From: Stramenopiles sp. TOSAG23-2
Lineage: Eukaryota > Sar
NCBI GenBank assembly: GCA_900128395.1
Contig: LT649365.1
Coordinates: 1-31,857, forward strand
Direction: 5' to 3'
DNA length: 31,857 bases
The position numbers were made by a program, and so were the translations under genes. The notes under the pieces were generated by a model that made no database searches, was not told the DNA's origin, and was given only the letters and a program-made list of their open reading frames with translations. Shown one piece after another: positions 1-12,000 of the stretch (within the stretch, counting starts at the first letter, position 1; each line of letters begins with the position of its first letter).

Positions 1-932
1 TAAAAATATCGTGCATTTTGATCATTTACGTTAGGGTTAGAGATGCTAGCATTACTCAGCACTGCGGGGTCATACCCGTACATGACGGGACCTCTCACTC
101 TATTTTTCAGCACCAACATACACTCACACAAATGCCATTTCTACACTTTCCCATTATATACAAAGCTGAAACCAATACCTAAAAGTCGTATACTGACCAC
201 CTAAACAATCCCCGACCGTTCTCCCGTCCATACATCACGTATGAGTCGAGCTTTATACCGATATGTGATTTTCAAGATCGGGTTAGTTTAGGGTTACAGA
301 CCAAAAAATGACCAAAATATTGAAATTTTTTCAGAAATATCACCAAAATAGAATGTGTCGATTTTTTCTATCTAAATCTTCTACAAATTAATTCGAAATA
401 AGACACATCTCTTAACACCTGTCTAAACGAAAGAAGTACATGAATATTTCGATCTAATTATGTTTTAAATGAACCTGACAAGGTAACGAATTTTTTTCAA
501 AATGGTGATTTTTTTTCAAATTAGTATGGACATAGGGTGGACTAAAAATGTAAAATTTCAAAATTACAAAAGGTAGTTTTTTGTATATACAGATACATGA
601 CTTTAGCAAAATAAGTATCCATGATCAATTTTGATATACTTGATAATATACATACTAGGTAGATCAATATAGTTGTATCTACTTCACATTTGAATAACCG
701 TTAAAAGTTAAAAAAAACGCGTAACCCTATAGCTGTAACTCTACTTGATAGGCGATTTTCACATGTAGTGTCGGCTCTGTCTTACACTATGTAGTACAAA
801 AATACTATATTAAAATTTGATAGGTTTCAATCTTCCAAAAACGATATTTACAATTTATGTAAAAAATGATATTTCCATCTAAAATATGATATTTTGTGTG
901 ATTTCATATTAATGGTATTTATATGTAATTTT
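1..932. other. AT-rich intergenic DNA, no gene seen
   Basis: No convincing coding frame, tRNA or rRNA is visible here. The stretch has poly-A and poly-T tracts and two isolated TTAGGGTTA-like words (near 32-40 and 288-296). These are single, non-tandem occurrences and not a telomere. It forms the outer part of the 3' flank of SPT5. Confidence 0.6.
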
Positions 933-1348
933 AAAAAAGGATGAAATTGTTAAAATGACGATGTAATTTTTACATGTTTTTTGTGTTTTAAAAAATGGAT
1001 ATTTTTATAGTTTAATGATTTTTATGAATTTTATAGTTTGTTTTAGTCATTTCTGTAAATTAATAATTTATTTAAGTACAAATTTAAGTGTATAAACTTG
1101 ATGCCAGAAATTCTGCTATCCCTAATTTCTGAAAACAAGAAAAAAAGGATGAAATTGTTAAAATGACGATGTAATTTTTACATGTATTTTGTGTTTTTAA
1201 AAATGGATATTTTTATAATTTAATGATTTTTATGAATTTTATAGTTTGTTTTAGTCATTTCTGTAAATTAATAATTTATTTAAGTACAAATTTAAGTGTA
1301 TAAACTTGATGCCAGAAATTCTGCTATCCCTAATTTCTGAAAACAAGA
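933..1348. repeat. 208-bp tandem duplication, slightly diverged
   Basis: Copy 1 (933-1140) and copy 2 (1141-1348) are head to tail with a 208-bp period and no net length change. I count three substitutions, all in the first third. Both copies begin at an A6GG run and end in GAAAACAAGA. The low divergence fits either a fairly recent duplication or two alleles placed in series by an assembler. No coding potential is seen. Confidence 0.9.
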
Positions 1349-1405
1349 AATGTCAAAATTATTTTGCCAATTGATAGGAAAAATGGTATACTAGTGGAGC
1401 CTAAG

Positions 1406-2093
1406 TTTAAAAAGGTATTTTCAATGTTTTTCCTTTGTTTTCATGTAATGAAATGAAAAATCCAACATCAAAACATTGGAATATTAAAAGTTAGGTAGAA
1501 AATACTAATTTTAATAAAATTTGATGGAAAATATGCGCATATTGCCAAGGATTGCTGGATTGCAACCATTTCAATAATAGTTACATTATGTTATTCTTGC
1601 TTTCTGGAAAATCTAAATTTTTTTAATATATATTCTTTCGAGTATTAATTTTAAAAAGAGAATATCTTTTATACACACCACATCATATTTATACACTTCC
1701 ACTCTCTTTAAGCTTTTACTTTACCAATAACATTTGCCTCGACAATAATAACACCATCAATAATTTAAAAAGGTATTTTCAATGTTTTTCCTTTGTTTTC
1801 ATGTAATGAAATGAAAAATCCATGTGATTATAGAGGAAATACTAAAAGTTAGGTAGAAAATACTAATTTTAATAAAATTTGATGGAAAATATGCGCATTT
1901 CAATAATAGTTATACATTATGTTATTCTTGCTTTCTGGAAAATCTAAATTTTTTTAATATATATTCTTTCGAGTATTAATTTTAAAAAGAGAATATCTTT
2001 TATACACACCACATCATATTTATACACTTCCACTCTCTTTAAGCTTTTACTTTACCAATAACATTTGCCTCGACAATAATAACACCATCAATA
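1406..2093. repeat. Tandem duplication (about 330-357 bp) spanning the SPT5 3' end
   Basis: Copy 1 (1406-1762) and copy 2 (1764-2093) are head to tail. Copy 2 holds the real SPT5 stop and last codons; copy 1 carries a second copy of that tail (about 1708-1762), a non-functional gene-end fragment. The copies are identical over long stretches but differ in a block of about 20 bp near 1463-1482 versus 1821-1840. A 26-bp segment near 1540-1567 is absent from copy 2. The mixture of identity and block differences resembles two haplotypes in series. Confidence 0.88.
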
Positions 2094-5000
2094 CTCCCGT
2101 CCATAGTAACGATATAATCTTCTTCTTCTTTATTTTTAACCACCCCGCGTTTGCCAAATTCTTCTTCCTCAGGATCTAGCACAACAATACGATCGTCTTT
2201 TCCCGGTACAACAGTTGCTAACATGTTTTCATGCATATTTTCCTCTTGACCATTTGCGTGGCGTACTACATGTATGCGCGGTTGATCGACAAGACTTCTT
2301 ACCAGCTCTAATTGAACACTTTCATCCATTTTCAAGGTCAATAAAAGACCAGCAAACGTACTTGGATTAGGAGGAGTACCCCATGCATCCCCATCATCAA
2401 TATCATCAGTTTGACCTACACTTGGTGTACTATTGCCACCAATAAACGAGCCAGGAGTACCCATGTAACTATTATTATCGCGTGGGGTGTGACCAGCGTT
2501 GTCGCTTGGGGTATAACCACCTACTGTACTTGGTGGGCCAACATTCCCTTGAAAACTACTCATTCCTGGTTGACCGTAAGCAGTGCTGCCATTATTACTA
2601 TATTGCTGAGATTGGTTACTGGAACTTGAATTGTTGCCTCCCCAACCACTACTAGATGGTGCTTGATAATTCCCGAATTAGTGCTGCCATTATTACTATA
2701 TTGCTGAGATTGGTTACTGGAACTTGAATTGTTGCCTCCCCAACCACTACTAGATGGTGCTTGATAATTCCCGAATTGATTATATCCACCACCACTCGTC
2801 ATCATTCCTTGATCGTAATTATTTGTGACCATAGGAGTCGCACTGGGCGTTTGCATCTTCGGCGTATCCCAATCACCTTCATTTCCGCCAGTAAAACCAG
2901 GTGTTAATCCTCCCGTACCGCCTAAGTTTGGCGTCATGCCTCCCATTGCGAAACCTGGTGTCATTCCACCACCACCAAAATGAGGCGTTTGGCCACCAAA
3001 TTGAGAAGGCGTTTGCCCGCTCATGGTAGAACCCATAGGTGTATAATTATAATTGGCCATTACATCTTTATTTACAACTTCTCCATCTTTTTGATATACT
3101 TCCATATATTCGTTTTTTTGCACGGTAACCGTTTTATTTCTCGAATGCAGCTCAATGTCGCGATGAGTAGCAGTACCATCAACAATAATACCAATTTTTC
3201 CTTTCCAAAATCCTTTAATAATTTGTACAGATTTCCCAATCTTATATTCCTCACGTTCCCTTTGATTAATTTTGTTGATGTTCCTACGACCACTTTTACC
3301 ACCCAAAACTGGTGCTCTTCCATTCGATGCATTCGGAATCATACCTTTGGATAACGTCGTAAGGTCCTTATTTGATGCGTAACCAGCTAATTTTACATCT
3401 CTAGCAGTAACAACAAATATGCCAGCATTATCAATACGATCACGCGAATGCAAAAATAAGGAATTGTTTGTCATATGCTTCACAGTTCCACGTTCACCTT
3501 TATGTTTTCCAGTAATCACTGCAACAACATCGCCTTCAGTAACATACTGCCGATCAGATGTTACCGCCTGCGCTTTCTTAGAAACAAAATTCAAAGAACG
3601 AGAGATCTCCTCTGGTTTCACGGTAACAACAACACCACGCTGATCCAACATATCTAAACTTTCACGGGTAATCTTCACAACGCAGCCACGTTGTCCACCA
3701 ACACCTACCTGAATTAAATCATACATTTTATATCCATTTAATGTATTTAAATCAGTGGATACATCTGTACTTTCTTGTATATCAGTCACAAATACACGCA
3801 TTTCACGCGTTTGCGCATCATTAAGTATAGTGGCTTCCATTTTGTTACCAACTTGTTCTACATTTACTACAGTGCCAGTATCTCCACTATACCTTCCATT
3901 AAGAACTTTTACGTGCATACCAGTACTGAAATATTTTTCAATATGATCTAAACTTTGTTCAATCGTATCAACTCCGGGAATATTTATACTTGTTGGACGT
4001 AATTTAGCAGTTTTTTGATCAAGATCAATGCTAACAATTTTACAAATTACATTTTTCAAATCACTGGCAGTTATACGTACTGTATCACCCAATTCAAAAG
4101 GTATTATTTTCGAAGTGGATCCAAGCCGTGCATTTGCGGCCAATGCATCGGATGCTGAAAATCCGCTACTTCCTTCCCCTAAATTTTCAATGTCTTCCTC
4201 ATCTTCAGCATCTCTTTCACCACTTGCAATTCTTTCTTTTCTTGCTTCATTAGTTTGAGATTCAAATCGAGCACGCTCTTGTAGCGTAGGTTTCACATCG
4301 ACATCTACAGCAGTTTTGCCTACTCTTCGCTTGTATAAAAAGCCATCTTTGAAATATTCACGTTTAAAGCGAGTAAACTCATTGATGAATTTTTTCCCAC
4401 CGCTTGCATATTCATATTGTCTCATTTCATCCATTGGAATATTCCTATCATCAAATGGAATTTGTCCCACGCCAAATGTGCTTTCAATTTCCTTCATGTC
4501 GAAAAATTTAGCTGCTGGCCTTCCACCATGATTCCTATTACGTTGCCTTTGCGCAATGTATTCTTTCTCTCCTGTTAGCCAGATTTGTTCCAAGCTGACT
4601 TCGACATCTTGCTGATGATCATCTTTATAATAAATCCCTTTACACCAGCTAAGAGTTGGTCTAGAATGCATTTCCAAACTTTCCAATGCCCTTTCCACTC
4701 TAGCAGCCGCATCTTCATCTGCTTGCCTTACTTCATTTAAATAAGTTTCCAATTCCTTTCTTAAATAATCTTTCATGTATAAATGTTTCGGCTGTTCGCT
4801 CTGTATCAAATCAAGGCGTGGTATTAATCGCAATACAACTTGGCCTCGTGGATCTGAATCCGTCATCACCATGCCAATATCACCACGATATATCCCATTT
4901 TTCATACGTACCCATTGACCACGTTTTAATACATCTTTCTTTTTTGTAATACGGAAAATAGTGGTCATTTGTTCCACAGGAATCATCTGTATATCGCGCA

Positions 5001-5799
5001 TGAAAATCCCAGCAATCCCTTGAATAAATGATGTCACGTCCGTTTTATTATATGCCTCAACATAGATAAAACCACGTGTTTTCGATGCAGTGACGGAAAA
5101 GATAGGCACTCGTTTCTTTTGACGGGTATATGCATGTGATTTATTCAACAGTTGCAACGCATATTGTTGCTCTTTTCCTCTTAAACATTTAACGGCATAT
5201 AATTTTGGATCTTGCGGTGTTGGCAAAAATTGACCTCGCTGTAATTGCAAATTAGACTTCTTCAAGAGCTTTCTGGTCCTCTTCTCTTCTCTTCTTTGAT
5301 CCCTGTGACGTCGGGTAACGTCGTCAACCATATCCTGGGCTGAGAGATTTTTAACCGCATCTCGTTGCTTGGCCCGCTTTTTTAACCTTTCTTCCATATC
5401 CCTTCTTTGCTGCTTCAATTCCGCAGATTCATTTTCCTCATCCTTTTGCAGCTTTAGACGTTCTTTTTCTAATGCTTCCTCGTCTTCTTCATCATCTTCT
5501 GATGCTTCATCATCAAATAAAGAACTAACATTTTTACTTTTTTTACTACTACTACTACCACTACCAGAATCTTTTCGACGACGTTTCCTACTATTGCCAA
5601 CATATTCATCATCTTCGTCTTCATCGGAAGATGCAGAATCATCTGAGGATGCCGAATCATCGATAACTTTGCTTTTGTTCTCAGTGCTTTTTCCATCATC
5701 ATTACTATCTTCATCATCAGACGATGCAGAGTCGTCTACGTTTTCAATAGTTGTTTTCTTGACTTCCTCTTCAACATCTTTTTTTGCACTTTCAGACAT
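2039..5799 (-). CDS. SPT5: Transcription elongation factor SPT5 (frame broken by duplication)
   Basis: This is the large subunit of DSIF (Spt4-Spt5), which binds RNA polymerase II and promotes elongation. Starting at the ATG at 5799, there is an acidic Ser/Asp/Glu-rich N terminus (about residues 1-130) with a basic patch (RKRRRK, 71-76), then an NGN domain (about 199-285) and a KOW1 region (about 290-330). Further KOW-type blocks carry GxxxGxxG-like turns near 573, 625-660, 700, 753-790 and 853-895. A Gly/Thr-Pro-rich C-terminal repeat region follows (about 920-1040). The frame holds to about residue 1040, where a perfect 98-bp duplication (2582-2777) shifts it, giving an aberrant tail that stops at 2560. 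The remaining C-terminal repeats and the last KOW-like domain are read from 2563 down to the stop at 2039. The whole span minus 98 bp is 3663 bp, divisible by three, predicting about 1220 residues. SPT5 is essential in yeast and animals, so a real break would be surprising. Confidence 0.93.
2582..2777. repeat. Perfect 98-bp tandem duplication inside SPT5
   Basis: Copy 1 (2582-2679) and copy 2 (2680-2777) are identical, and the bases just outside differ, so there is no junction microhomology. Because 98 is 3n+2, the second copy shifts the SPT5 frame. The duplicated segment encodes a Ser/Asn/Gln-rich low-complexity part of the C-terminal region. Confidence 0.97.
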
Positions 5800-6534
5800 A
5801 ATTATAATATTATTACTCTAAATTATATTATATAAAGTTATACGTATATCAATATATCTATCTATCTATATATATTCACGCCGAGAAGAAAAACAAAACA
5901 CCACACACACACAGTTATATAAACCAATTATAAAACTAAAATTAAAAAAGAGACGTAGTTGTTAAATGTGTTTATATATTTCAATTTTGTTATCTCTCTC
6001 TCTCTATATATCTTCTATCTTCCATGTTTTTAAATATACTATGACATAAACCTGTATTATTAGTAGTCCATTTTTAGCTGGTTATAGCTGGTTAGCATTT
6101 AATCTATTTAAGTCACTGATGCATCCATTCATTCTTTTTGATTCATTTTTATAATTTATCAATCTGAAAAATCGTAATCAGTCGTCTGGCAGTGTTGTCG
6201 CATGATGTTGTGTACGCCTGCCGGGCCTGCCCTGGGCCTGCTATTATACAGTAAGGCCTAACGATGCTGTGTCACCCTAATATTATATGGCTGGACCAAG
6301 TGTAGCATAATATAAACCTCGTACACCTTAAAGTATAAAATATCTTCTTAATTCTTAAATTGTCGTTGTCTCAATATGATGAAATACTACTTATAGTATA
6401 ATATTTTTGTTTTAGTTGTCGTCACTCTCCTCAGCTCACCCACTCTCTTTCTCTCTCTCTTTCTCTCTCTCATGCAACACATTTACTAAAATAATTTTTA
6501 ATTTTTTTACTTCTTGTTTTTGAAAATATTAAAA
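5800..6534. other. Intergenic: SPT5 upstream region and dihydropyrimidinase 3' flank
   Basis: No gene is seen. The region contains ATCT/AT-rich tracts (about 5850-5872), CT microsatellites (about 5994-6010 and 6436-6472), and an unusually GC-rich patch (about 6208-6242) in otherwise AT-rich DNA roughly 410-440 bp upstream of the SPT5 ATG. The patch could be promoter-associated, but no known motif is assigned. Confidence 0.6.
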
Positions 6535-8169
6535 TTAGTCCAATTGAATGACAGGACCAGTGTACGGCTCTCTTTCGACCTTGTATCGCAATGGATCTTT
6601 TGAACGTTCACGATTAGCTTGTTCTTTGTAACTGTAACCATATGGTTCACGCTTAACAATACGTCCCCAACCAGATTCAGTTTTTAACTCATTGTCTTCC
6701 CAGACAATACGGCCAGCGGAAATAGTTTTATCAGCTATACCATACATAGTCATACCTTCAAAGATATTAAAGTCAACAGCATGATGATGTGTATCTTTTG
6801 AAATAGTACGAGTATTATCACCATCCCAGATAACGATATCAGCATCACTACCTTCAGCAATACGTCCTTTACGAGGATACATATTAAATAACTGTGCTGC
6901 TTTTGTACTGGTTACTTTTACAAAATCTTGTGGAGACATATCAATGCCTTTTACACCTTTATGCCATACAACTGTCATACGATCCTCGATACCATTGCAA
7001 CCATTAGGAATCATCCTGAAGTCGTCCTTTCCCATTGCTTTTTGGTTTGCACTGAAAGTGGCATTATCCGTCCCTACCAAATCTAAACTTCCTTCCTTCA
7101 AACGTCTTATTAAATCATGTTTTGTATCTGGATCTTCACGTAATGGTGGTGACATTACATGTCCAGCAGCATGACGCCAATCTTTATCATAATACTCACG
7201 CCCATCTACTGCCAATGCAGCTGCAATTGGCTCTCCCCATACTTGAATACCAGCTTTTTTTGCACGTTCAACTTCAAATGCAGCACTTTTTGACATCACG
7301 TGAACGATGTACAATGGCACATTTACTTGATCTGCCAATGCAATTGCACGATGTGTTGCTTCCGCTTCAGTTTCCTCTGGTCTACTCATTGGATGCCCTT
7401 CCGGTCCCATAATACCTAAATCAACCATTGCTTGTTGCCCATCATCCACCATATCACCATTTTCAGCATGTACTTGTGCCAATGCCCCAATTTCCTTACA
7501 ACGACGAAAAATTTTTAAAATTTCATCATCATACATACGCAATACACCATTATATGCTAAGAAAAATTTATAAGAATTTACACCTAATTCATTTGTAACT
7601 GTTGCCATTTCTTCCAAAACACTTTCACTGTACCAGGTAACAGCCATGTGAAATGCAATATCACAATTAATTTTCGGAGTTGCTTTTTTGACCCAATCTT
7701 GATGCGCTTCGATCAACGATTGGCCACGTCCTGGAACAACAAAATCAATTAAACATGTTGTCCCACCTGCTACAGCAGCCGTTGTTCCGTAATGATAATC
7801 ATCAATAGTGGTAGTTCCCATAAAAGGCATTTCTAAATGTGTATGTGTATCAATACCACCTGGTATTACATATCTTCCAGTAGCATCCACTTCCTTAGCA
7901 TTTTGTGGCAAATCATCACTGGAAATTTGCCCTACTTTGATAATTTTTCCATCTTGAGTAAGTACATCCGCTTTGAAAATAGCATCGTGGTTTACGACTG
8001 TACCATTTCTAATAATCAATGGTGGTGCATCTTCATACGTACGTTCTGAACTGAACGAAGCTATTAAGTTATTATTATTATTACCAATAATTTTATTTAA
8101 ATTATTCCCATTTTTATAATTATTACGTATTGATTTTTTCGTAATATTTTTTATTGCAGATAAAAACAT
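6535..8169 (-). CDS. DPYS: Dihydropyrimidinase (5,6-dihydropyrimidine amidohydrolase)
   Basis: It hydrolyses dihydrouracil and dihydrothymine to N-carbamoyl-beta-alanine and N-carbamoyl-beta-aminoisobutyrate, the second step of reductive pyrimidine breakdown. The 544-residue product shows the cyclic amidohydrolase metal centre: DTHTH (H109, H111), the lysine expected to be carbamylated in SYKFF (K201), AQVH (H234), IVH (H290) and VGTDN (D368). Family members are usually about 500-520 residues. The surplus is an N-terminal segment of about 45 residues rich in Asn, Lys, Ser and Ile with no acidic residues, which looks like a mitochondrial presequence. The start is the first in-frame ATG, with the conserved domain beginning near residue 50. 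It is divergent to the gene encoding steps 1 and 3, with about 850 bp between start codons, suggesting shared control. Allantoinase or hydantoinase is less likely, given the TDNATF-type motif and the neighbour. Confidence 0.95.
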   Translation of the reverse strand: MFLSAIKNITKKSIRNNYKNGNNLNKIIGNNNNNLIASFSSERTYEDAPPLIIRNGTVVNHDAIFKADVLTQDGKIIKVGQISSDDLPQNAKEVDATGRYVIPGGIDTHTHLEMPFMGTTTIDDYHYGTTAAVAGGTTCLIDFVVPGRGQSLIEAHQDWVKKATPKINCDIAFHMAVTWYSESVLEEMATVTNELGVNSYKFFLAYNGVLRMYDDEILKIFRRCKEIGALAQVHAENGDMVDDGQQAMVDLGIMGPEGHPMSRPEETEAEATHRAIALADQVNVPLYIVHVMSKSAAFEVERAKKAGIQVWGEPIAAALAVDGREYYDKDWRHAAGHVMSPPLREDPDTKHDLIRRLKEGSLDLVGTDNATFSANQKAMGKDDFRMIPNGCNGIEDRMTVVWHKGVKGIDMSPQDFVKVTSTKAAQLFNMYPRKGRIAEGSDADIVIWDGDNTRTISKDTHHHAVDFNIFEGMTMYGIADKTISAGRIVWEDNELKTESGWGRIVKREPYGYSYKEQANRERSKDPLRYKVEREPYTGPVIQLD

Positions 8170-9016
8170 CTTGTTCCTTCTCTCTCTTTCTGTATGTTTT
8201 AATTTTTTTCTTTCTCCCTACAATGTTTTTTTCTTCTTCTTGTCTTTTCTCTCTCTGTTATATAATGGATTTTATATATAATACATCTGTATCTTATATG
8301 ATAGTATAGATACATATTTTACTAGGCCGGAAGGCGGCACGAAGGGCACAAGGCTTGTTAACCGAGGACACAATACAATAATATCTTTCGCAACTTTTTT
8401 AACTCTCTGCTTTACTAAAAAGGAGGGGAAACGATATTTTGTTCAAAATCCAGCTTTGCTGCCTTTGTTAGGCCTAGATTTGTCGTAATAAAGCTCCTAC
8501 AAAAAAAATAAGTATGCTGGTAATATGTACACTACCAGGTACACGGTTCTTATTAAAACGAGGTCACAACGTCAGAACGTTGGCACAAAATACAGGCGGC
8601 ATATTATCCTCGTATAATTATAATGATGTATTATCAGGATATTCTTGTACTATGGCCATCTTATTTAACCACTTGCAGTTGTTGTTGTAATTGTACGCAC
8701 GTGCAAAATAAAAAAGAACAGTTAAAAAGGTGCAAAGAAAAAATACATACATTATCATAGGTATAGATAGATAGATAGATAGAGCAAACAGAAACAATAT
8801 AAAGTAGAAGAGAAGAATTGAGCCAATTAAATTGATTTAAATCCTCAAATTTATACATATATACGGATATTATCGTATTACATAATTTATATTGTTACAC
8901 TTTAATTACTTATATATATACACATATATACAATAATATTAAATTGTAGATTATTTTATTTTCTTAGTATAGTACACATAATAATATTAATAATACATAT
9001 ACGTAAAAAAAATAAT
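8170..9016. promoter_or_regulatory. Divergent upstream region shared by the two pyrimidine-catabolism genes
   Basis: These 847 bp separate the start codons of dihydropyrimidinase (-) and the dehydrogenase/ureidopropionase fusion (+), so both promoters must lie here. Visible features are pyrimidine tracts close to the dihydropyrimidinase start (8175-8260), a GC-rich patch (about 8323-8360), a GATA tetranucleotide run (about 8764-8783) and a very AT-rich leader before 9017. No specific factor site can be assigned. Confidence 0.55.
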
Positions 9017-12000
9017 ATGATGTTATCCACATTTGCGAAGCGTACTGCCAAAAATTCTACATCATCAACCAATAATAGCTTCATAAAAAACAGATTGTAT
9101 TTTACAAAGACGAAACCAACATTATTTGCACATCATGCAGAGAGAGGTACATCGTTTGAAGCAGATGATATCGTAAAACGTTTAGAATTAAATCCAACGG
9201 TTGAAAAAATGAACAAAGTTAGAGCCGTTCCAACGACTAGTACTAGAAAAGCAAGAAAACATTGGAAACGTATTAATAATGAATTAAAGCCACCAATGCT
9301 GAAGGATTTCACCGACGCTAAACATACCACTTTAAGCGAGCAAGCTGCTATTAAAGAAGCAGCTCGTTGCCTACGTTGTGTTGATGCACCTTGTCAACAT
9401 AGTTGCCCCACATCCATCGATATTAAAGCTTTTATTAGTGCAATATCAAATAAAAATTATTATGGTGCTGCAAAACAAATTATGAGTGACAATCCGCTAG
9501 GTTTATCATGTGGTATGGTCTGCCCAACAAGTGATTTGTGTGTTGGAGGCTGTAATGCTGAAGCAACAGAGGGTGGTGCTATTAATATTGGTGGACTGCA
9601 ACATTTTGCCACAGAAGCATTTATGAAAATGAATGTGGAACAAATTCATGATCCAAATTTAACGTCGTTGCCTGCATCCAAGGATATGAAAATTGCAATG
9701 GTTGGTTGTGGACCTGCCTCTATTTCAGCAGCAACATATCTAGCACGTATGGGTTACAGCAATATAACAGTCTACGAGAAGGAAAAAGAATTTGTTGGAG
9801 GCTTAAGTTCAAGTGAAATTCCAGGATATCGTTTGCCATACAGTGGTGTACACTGGGAAGTTCAACTGTTGAAAGATCTAGGTGTTAAAGTTGAAATGGG
9901 AAAAGCTTTAGGCGAAGACTTCACAATACAAAGCTTGAAAGATGATGGAGCTGCATCTGTATTAGTTGCATGTGGCTTACCACAGCCAATGCGTGAAGAT
10001 GTTTTTGATGGATTAGAGCCAAAACACGGTTTTTGGACATCGAAAGATTTTTTACCTAAAGTTGCGGCAGGTTCGAAATCAGGAATGTGTGCATCGAAAT
10101 GCAAATTGCCAAAATTGAACGGCAATGTCATCGTATTGGGCGCTGGTGATACTGCATTTGATTGTGCAACAAGTGCCTTGCGTTGTGGCGCAAAACGTGT
10201 TTATGTAGCGTTTAGAAAAGGTATTCATGGGATGCGGGCAGTACCCGAAGAAGTTGAACTAGCAATGGAGGAAAAGTGCGACTTAATGCCATTTCTTCAA
10301 GTAAATAGTGTAGTTACGAACAAGGATAATGGCAAAATTAAGTTAGTAGAATTTTGCAGATCCGAGCAGCAAGATGATGGATCATGGCATGTAGACAAAG
10401 AGCAAACGTGTGCTATAAAAGCTGACCATGTCATATCTGCATTTGGCAGTGTATTGGAAGATGAAAAGATTCACGATGCATTGACAGGGTTAGAAATTAA
10501 TTCATGGGGATTGCCAGAAACAGATCCAACCACACAACAAAGTAGTGATCCATCCGTATTTTGTGCTGGTGATGTTGCAGGTGTTGCACAAACAACGGTT
10601 GAATCAGCAAATGATGGTAAAGTAGCTGCATTAGGTATGCATAAATATTTAGAAGGTTTAGCTGGAAATAGCGTACCAGAAGATTTTTCTATGCCAGGTT
10701 TTTTCTCCCCGATCGATGAAGTAGACTTGAGTGTCGAAGTCTGCGGGTTGAAGTTCCCAAATCCATTTGGATTGGCTAGTGCGCCACCAACAGGTACCTC
10801 CGCAATCATGCGTCGTGCATTTGAGAATGGTTGGGGTTTCCTTGTAACGAAAACATATGGGTTGGATAAAGACATTGTTACAAACGTTTCTCCTCGTATC
10901 GTGCGAGGAACAACTGGCGGGGATTGGAATTTCGGTCCAAATCAAGCCTCATTTTTGAACATCGAATTAATTTCAGAGAAAACAGAGGAATATTGGCTTC
11001 AATCGATTCGCGAATTAAAACGTGATTATCCAGATCAAATATTAATCGCTAGTGTTATGGCAGCTTACAACGAAGAGGATTGGTGCGAATTAATACGCAA
11101 TGCAGTTGAAGCAGGTGCTGATGCAATCGAAATGAATTTAAGTTGCCCACACGGTATGGGTGAAAAAGGTATGGGTCTTGCATGTGGACAAGATCCAGAA
11201 ATGGTCGAACAAATATGTAGATGGGCAAAAAAAGTTGCTCCAAATACTCCTGTATTTGCAAAATTAACACCAAACGTAACAGAAATTACATATATAGCTG
11301 AAGCAGCTCAACGTGGTGGCGCAGATGGTGTCACAGCTACTAATACAGTTTCTGGGTTGATGGGTTTGGAAGAAGATGGCAAAGCATGGCCAAATGTTGG
11401 TGAGGAAGGAAAGACTACATATGGTGGATTTAGTGGTAATGGTATTCGACCAATTGCATTGCGAGCGGTCAGTGCAATAGCAAAAGCATGTCCTGGATTT
11501 CCAATATTAGCAACTGGTGGGATTGATAGTGCACATAGCGCAATGCAATTTTTACAAGCTGGTGCACATGCAGTGCAAGTATGCAGCGCGGTACAAAATC
11601 AAGATTCTACTGTTATTAAAGACTATATTACTGGAATGCAAGCCATGTTATACATGGAAGCTCGTAACGATCCAAAGTATAAAGGCCAATCTCCAACATT
11701 GCAGCCAAGGCATCAAAAAGGGAAAGCAGTTCAAGGTGCAGAAGAAGTAGATGACTTTAAACCATTTTTCGGAAAATATTATGAGGAGAAAATATTTGCC
11801 GCTGCAGATAAACGTTCACAGCAAGAATATATTTTGGATGACCAAGAAATTGAAGAAATTAAAAGCATTAGGCCTGTACCACCATTAAAACAAAAAGTCC
11901 GTACGGTTAATGAATTAATTAGCGCAGGTGTTCATCGTATTGGTGCATGGCATGAACTAAGTCAAGCAGAACAGGTTATAGCGAAAATTGATCCTTCTAT

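Noticed and set aside
31-300. TTAGGGTTA words suggesting a telomere
   Set aside because: Only isolated single occurrences, not a tandem array, and genes follow within 2 kb; chance is sufficient.
2039-2563. The 174-residue C-terminal frame as an independent gene
   Set aside because: It has SPT5 C-terminal repeat and final KOW-like sequence and joins the main frame once one 98-bp copy is ignored, so it is the SPT5 tail.
2582-2777. The duplicated SPT5 segment as a newly born intron
   Set aside because: No AGGT at the repeat boundaries; the GT-AG pairs that would restore the frame use weak acceptors without a pyrimidine tract, and no other gene here has an intron.
5369-5821. 150-residue plus-strand frame opposite the SPT5 N terminus
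   Set aside because: It is the antisense reading of the acidic Ser/Asp-rich region (poly-Ser/Leu/Phe), a composition shadow.
8764-8783. GATA repeat as a CRISPR-like or regulatory array
   Set aside because: It is a simple tetranucleotide microsatellite without spacers; binding by GATA factors cannot be inferred from this alone.
8661-8858. 65-residue minus-strand frame between the two pyrimidine genes
   Set aside because: Low-complexity Cys/Ser/Leu/Tyr composition caused by GATA and AT tracts; no family resemblance.
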